Shown one piece after another: positions 62,636-64,000 of a DNA stretch of 64,000 nt (the first letter of the stretch is position 1; each line of letters begins with the position of its first letter). The notes under the pieces are model-generated. The model had not been told where the DNA came from and did not search any database. It was given only the letters and a program-made list of their open reading frames with translations. Source of the stretch: Flavobacterium tiangeerense. GTDB taxonomy: Bacteria > Bacteroidota > Bacteroidia > Flavobacteriales > Flavobacteriaceae. Where the stretch lies: the NCBI RefSeq assembly GCF_007830355.1, contig NZ_VLKO01000006.1, positions 62,001 to 126,000 of the forward strand, in the 5' to 3' direction. Both the position numbers and the translations under genes were made by a program.

Positions 62636-63835
62636 TTAACTAGTCAGCAATTCAAATACTTGTTTGGCAATTTCTACTTCTTCATTTGTAGGAACCACTA
62701 AAATTTTTGTTTGTGAATCAGCGGCATTAATTTCTCGAATCTCTTTGGATCGAATTTCATTTTTGGATGCATCTAATACAATTCCGAAATACTCCATATC
62801 GGTGCACACTAACTTCCGGATATATGATGAATTTTCACCTATTCCTGCAGTAAAAACAATCGCATCTAATCCGTTTAAAACCGCTGCATAAGAACCTATG
62901 TATTTCTTGATACGGTAGGCATTCATGGCCAAAGCCAATTGGCAATCAACATTTCCGTTTTCAGCATTGGCTTCAATATCCCTTAAATCACTGTAACCGG
63001 TGAGGCCTAACATGCCACTTTGTTTTTGCAGCATCGTGTTTACAGAATCTAGTGAATAGCCTAAAGTGTTTACCAAGTAAAAAATTACGGATTGATCCAC
63101 ATCTCCACTTCGTGTACCCATAATCAATCCATTCATGGGACCAAAACCTAAAGTATGATCCATACTTTTTCCTTCTTTTATTGCTGTCATGCTACAACCA
63201 TTTCCTAAATGAATGGTTATAATTTTAGAACTTGAGGTAAGCGAATTTTGTTTTAAATATTGAATGGCGTTCTCCGAAACATATTTGTGACTCGTGCCGT
63301 GAAAACCGTATACCCTAATTTTATTTTCGGTCAAAAGATACTTTGGAATTGCATATTGATGTGCTACAACGGGAATACTTTGATGAAAAGCCGTGTCAAA
63401 AACAGCAACTTGTTGTGCTGCTGTAAAAATTTCTTCGGCAACAATTATTCCTTCAAGATTAGCAGGATTATGCAAGGGAGCCAACTCAAATAGTTGTCTT
63501 ATTTTATCTTTAACAGCATCATTAATAAGTACTGTATTCGAAAAATCATTCCCGCCATGTACCACTCGATGTCCTACCGCTTTAACTTCATCAGTACTTT
63601 GAATAACACCAATATTAGGATTCATCAGGAGCTGAGCAATTTTCTCTAAGCCGATTTTATGATTGGGAATTGAAAGTGTTTCTTCTAATTTAGTGGTACT
63701 CGTTACGTATGTTAAATTGGAAGTTTCAAGACCTATTCTATCAATCATCCCTGAGCAAATAACCTCGTTTGCTGGCATGTTAAGCAATTGATACTTTATC
63801 GATGAACTTCCTGAGTTTATGATAACTATTTTCAT
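62636..63835 (-). CDS. ackA: Acetate kinase
   Basis: 399 residues. IINSGSSSIKYQLL (4-17), VGHRVVHGG, AVFDTAFHQSIP, YGFHGTSHKYV, HLGNGCSM and FTAGIGENS are the acetokinase motifs, including the catalytic Asp in FDTAFH. It interconverts acetyl phosphate plus ADP with acetate plus ATP. Downstream of the phosphotransacetylase gene, whose end is at the window edge; the gap between them is an 84-base AT-rich hairpin region. Confidence 0.97.
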   Translation of the reverse strand: MKIVIINSGSSSIKYQLLNMPANEVICSGMIDRIGLETSNLTYVTSTTKLEETLSIPNHKIGLEKIAQLLMNPNIGVIQSTDEVKAVGHRVVHGGNDFSNTVLINDAVKDKIRQLFELAPLHNPANLEGIIVAEEIFTAAQQVAVFDTAFHQSIPVVAHQYAIPKYLLTENKIRVYGFHGTSHKYVSENAIQYLKQNSLTSSSKIITIHLGNGCSMTAIKEGKSMDHTLGFGPMNGLIMGTRSGDVDQSVIFYLVNTLGYSLDSVNTMLQKQSGMLGLTGYSDLRDIEANAENGNVDCQLALAMNAYRIKKYIGSYAAVLNGLDAIVFTAGIGENSSYIRKLVCTDMEYFGIVLDASKNEIRSKEIREINAADSQTKILVVPTNEEVEIAKQVFELLTS

Positions 63836-63846
63836 TTAAATTTTAT

Positions 63847-63896
63847 TAAAAGATTAAAAAATTGAAATATTAACTGATTAATTTTTTAATCTTTTA
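63847..63896. repeat. Perfect 17-bp word-repeat hairpin between pta and ackA
   Basis: TAAAAGATTAAAAAATT (63847-63863) is fully complementary to AATTTTTTAATCTTTTA (63880-63896). On the minus strand the second arm follows pta; no long T tract. Its words (AAGATTAAA) recur in the flank at 63902-63918. Confidence 0.75.
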
Positions 63897-63919
63897 ATAC
63901 TTCAATCTTTAAATTAAAA

Positions 63920-64000
63920 CTACAATCCTTGTGCTTGAATTGCTGTAATTACAACTGTATTTATGATGTCATCAATGGTACAACCCCTACTTAAATCATT
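63920..64000 (-). CDS. pta: Phosphate acetyltransferase, C-terminal fragment
   Basis: The last 26 codons lie in the window, stop codon TAG at 63920-63922. The encoded tail NDLSRGCTIDDIINTVVITAIQAQ matches the C-terminus of phosphotransacetylase, with SRGC and a final helix. The enzyme converts acetyl-CoA and phosphate to acetyl phosphate and CoA, the substrate for ackA just downstream. The gene continues beyond the window. Confidence 0.85.
   Translation of the reverse strand, partial: NDLSRGCTIDDIINTVVITAIQAQGL

Overview
The window is a stretch of chromosome from a low-GC member of the Bacteroidota, most probably a Flavobacterium or close relative. Evidence: very AT-rich intergenic DNA, start codons usually without Shine-Dalgarno sequences, promoters of the Bacteroidota type (TTG/TTTG, 19 nt, TAnnTTTG), and marker genes such as a BT_3928-type DoxX protein, DUF4835, DUF6913, DUF6495, GH97, an RprX/RprY-like two-component pair, an Oar-like TonB-dependent receptor and an FabV enoyl reductase. 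I see no rRNA, tRNA, CRISPR array, insertion sequence, integrase or phage gene. Apart from truncated genes at both ends the window looks like ordinary, densely packed core chromosome. No gene-free stretch exceeds 300 bases; the longest (40943-41200 and 58610-58863) are about 255 bases. The first holds one promoter at its 3' end; in the second I see nothing but a 12-base palindrome.

Layout. 1-5032: N-terminus of an M1 peptidase, a LacX-type epimerase and GNAT pair, small envelope proteins, VF530, smpB and pcm. 5177-13664 (+): a Gfo/Idh oxidoreductase, a membrane protein, 3-hydroxyacyl-CoA dehydrogenase, DUF1015, YggS, an S23 four-helix bundle protein, an exonuclease/GIY-YIG fusion, miaA and an acyl-ACP thioesterase. 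13705-25586 (-): RprX/RprY, coaE, a family 2 glycosyltransferase, fabV, then the conserved block bamD-rpoZ-coaBC-DUF4835-recN, plus dapA and DUF6913. 25634-27470 (+): a 5'-nucleotidase split over two genes. 27499-40942 (mostly -): ligA, a large TonB receptor, the rpsF-rpsR-rplI operon, priA, DUF2147, YihY and nadC, with one LytTR regulator on the plus strand. 41201-50403: lipoproteins, rlmH, folP, DUF1599, DoxX, cspA, a thioredoxin-like protein, tpiA, a porin, prmA and clpS. 50497-52449: an AGMO-like hydroxylase with a YhhN-type lysoplasmalogenase. 52494-64000: a split YeeE pair, kdsA, a PAS kinase, an M28 peptidase, an ABC exporter, GH97, ackA and the end of pta.

Functional links. coaBC and coaE both serve coenzyme A synthesis; thioesterase and FabV serve fatty-acid synthesis; ackA and pta form the acetate/acetyl-CoA branch. 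BamD, DUF4835, the TonB receptor, the porin and several signal-peptide proteins serve the outer membrane. The most suggestive functional pairing is the AGMO-like/lysoplasmalogenase pair, which reads as an ether-lipid cleavage module. At the DNA level the notable material is intergenic: a 19-bp hairpin directly before ligA whose two non-Watson-Crick positions are G-U wobbles on the transcribed strand, an imperfect palindrome before miaA, and a recurring class of hairpins built from short repeated words in gaps between co-directional genes. I did not find a clearly novel multi-gene system.
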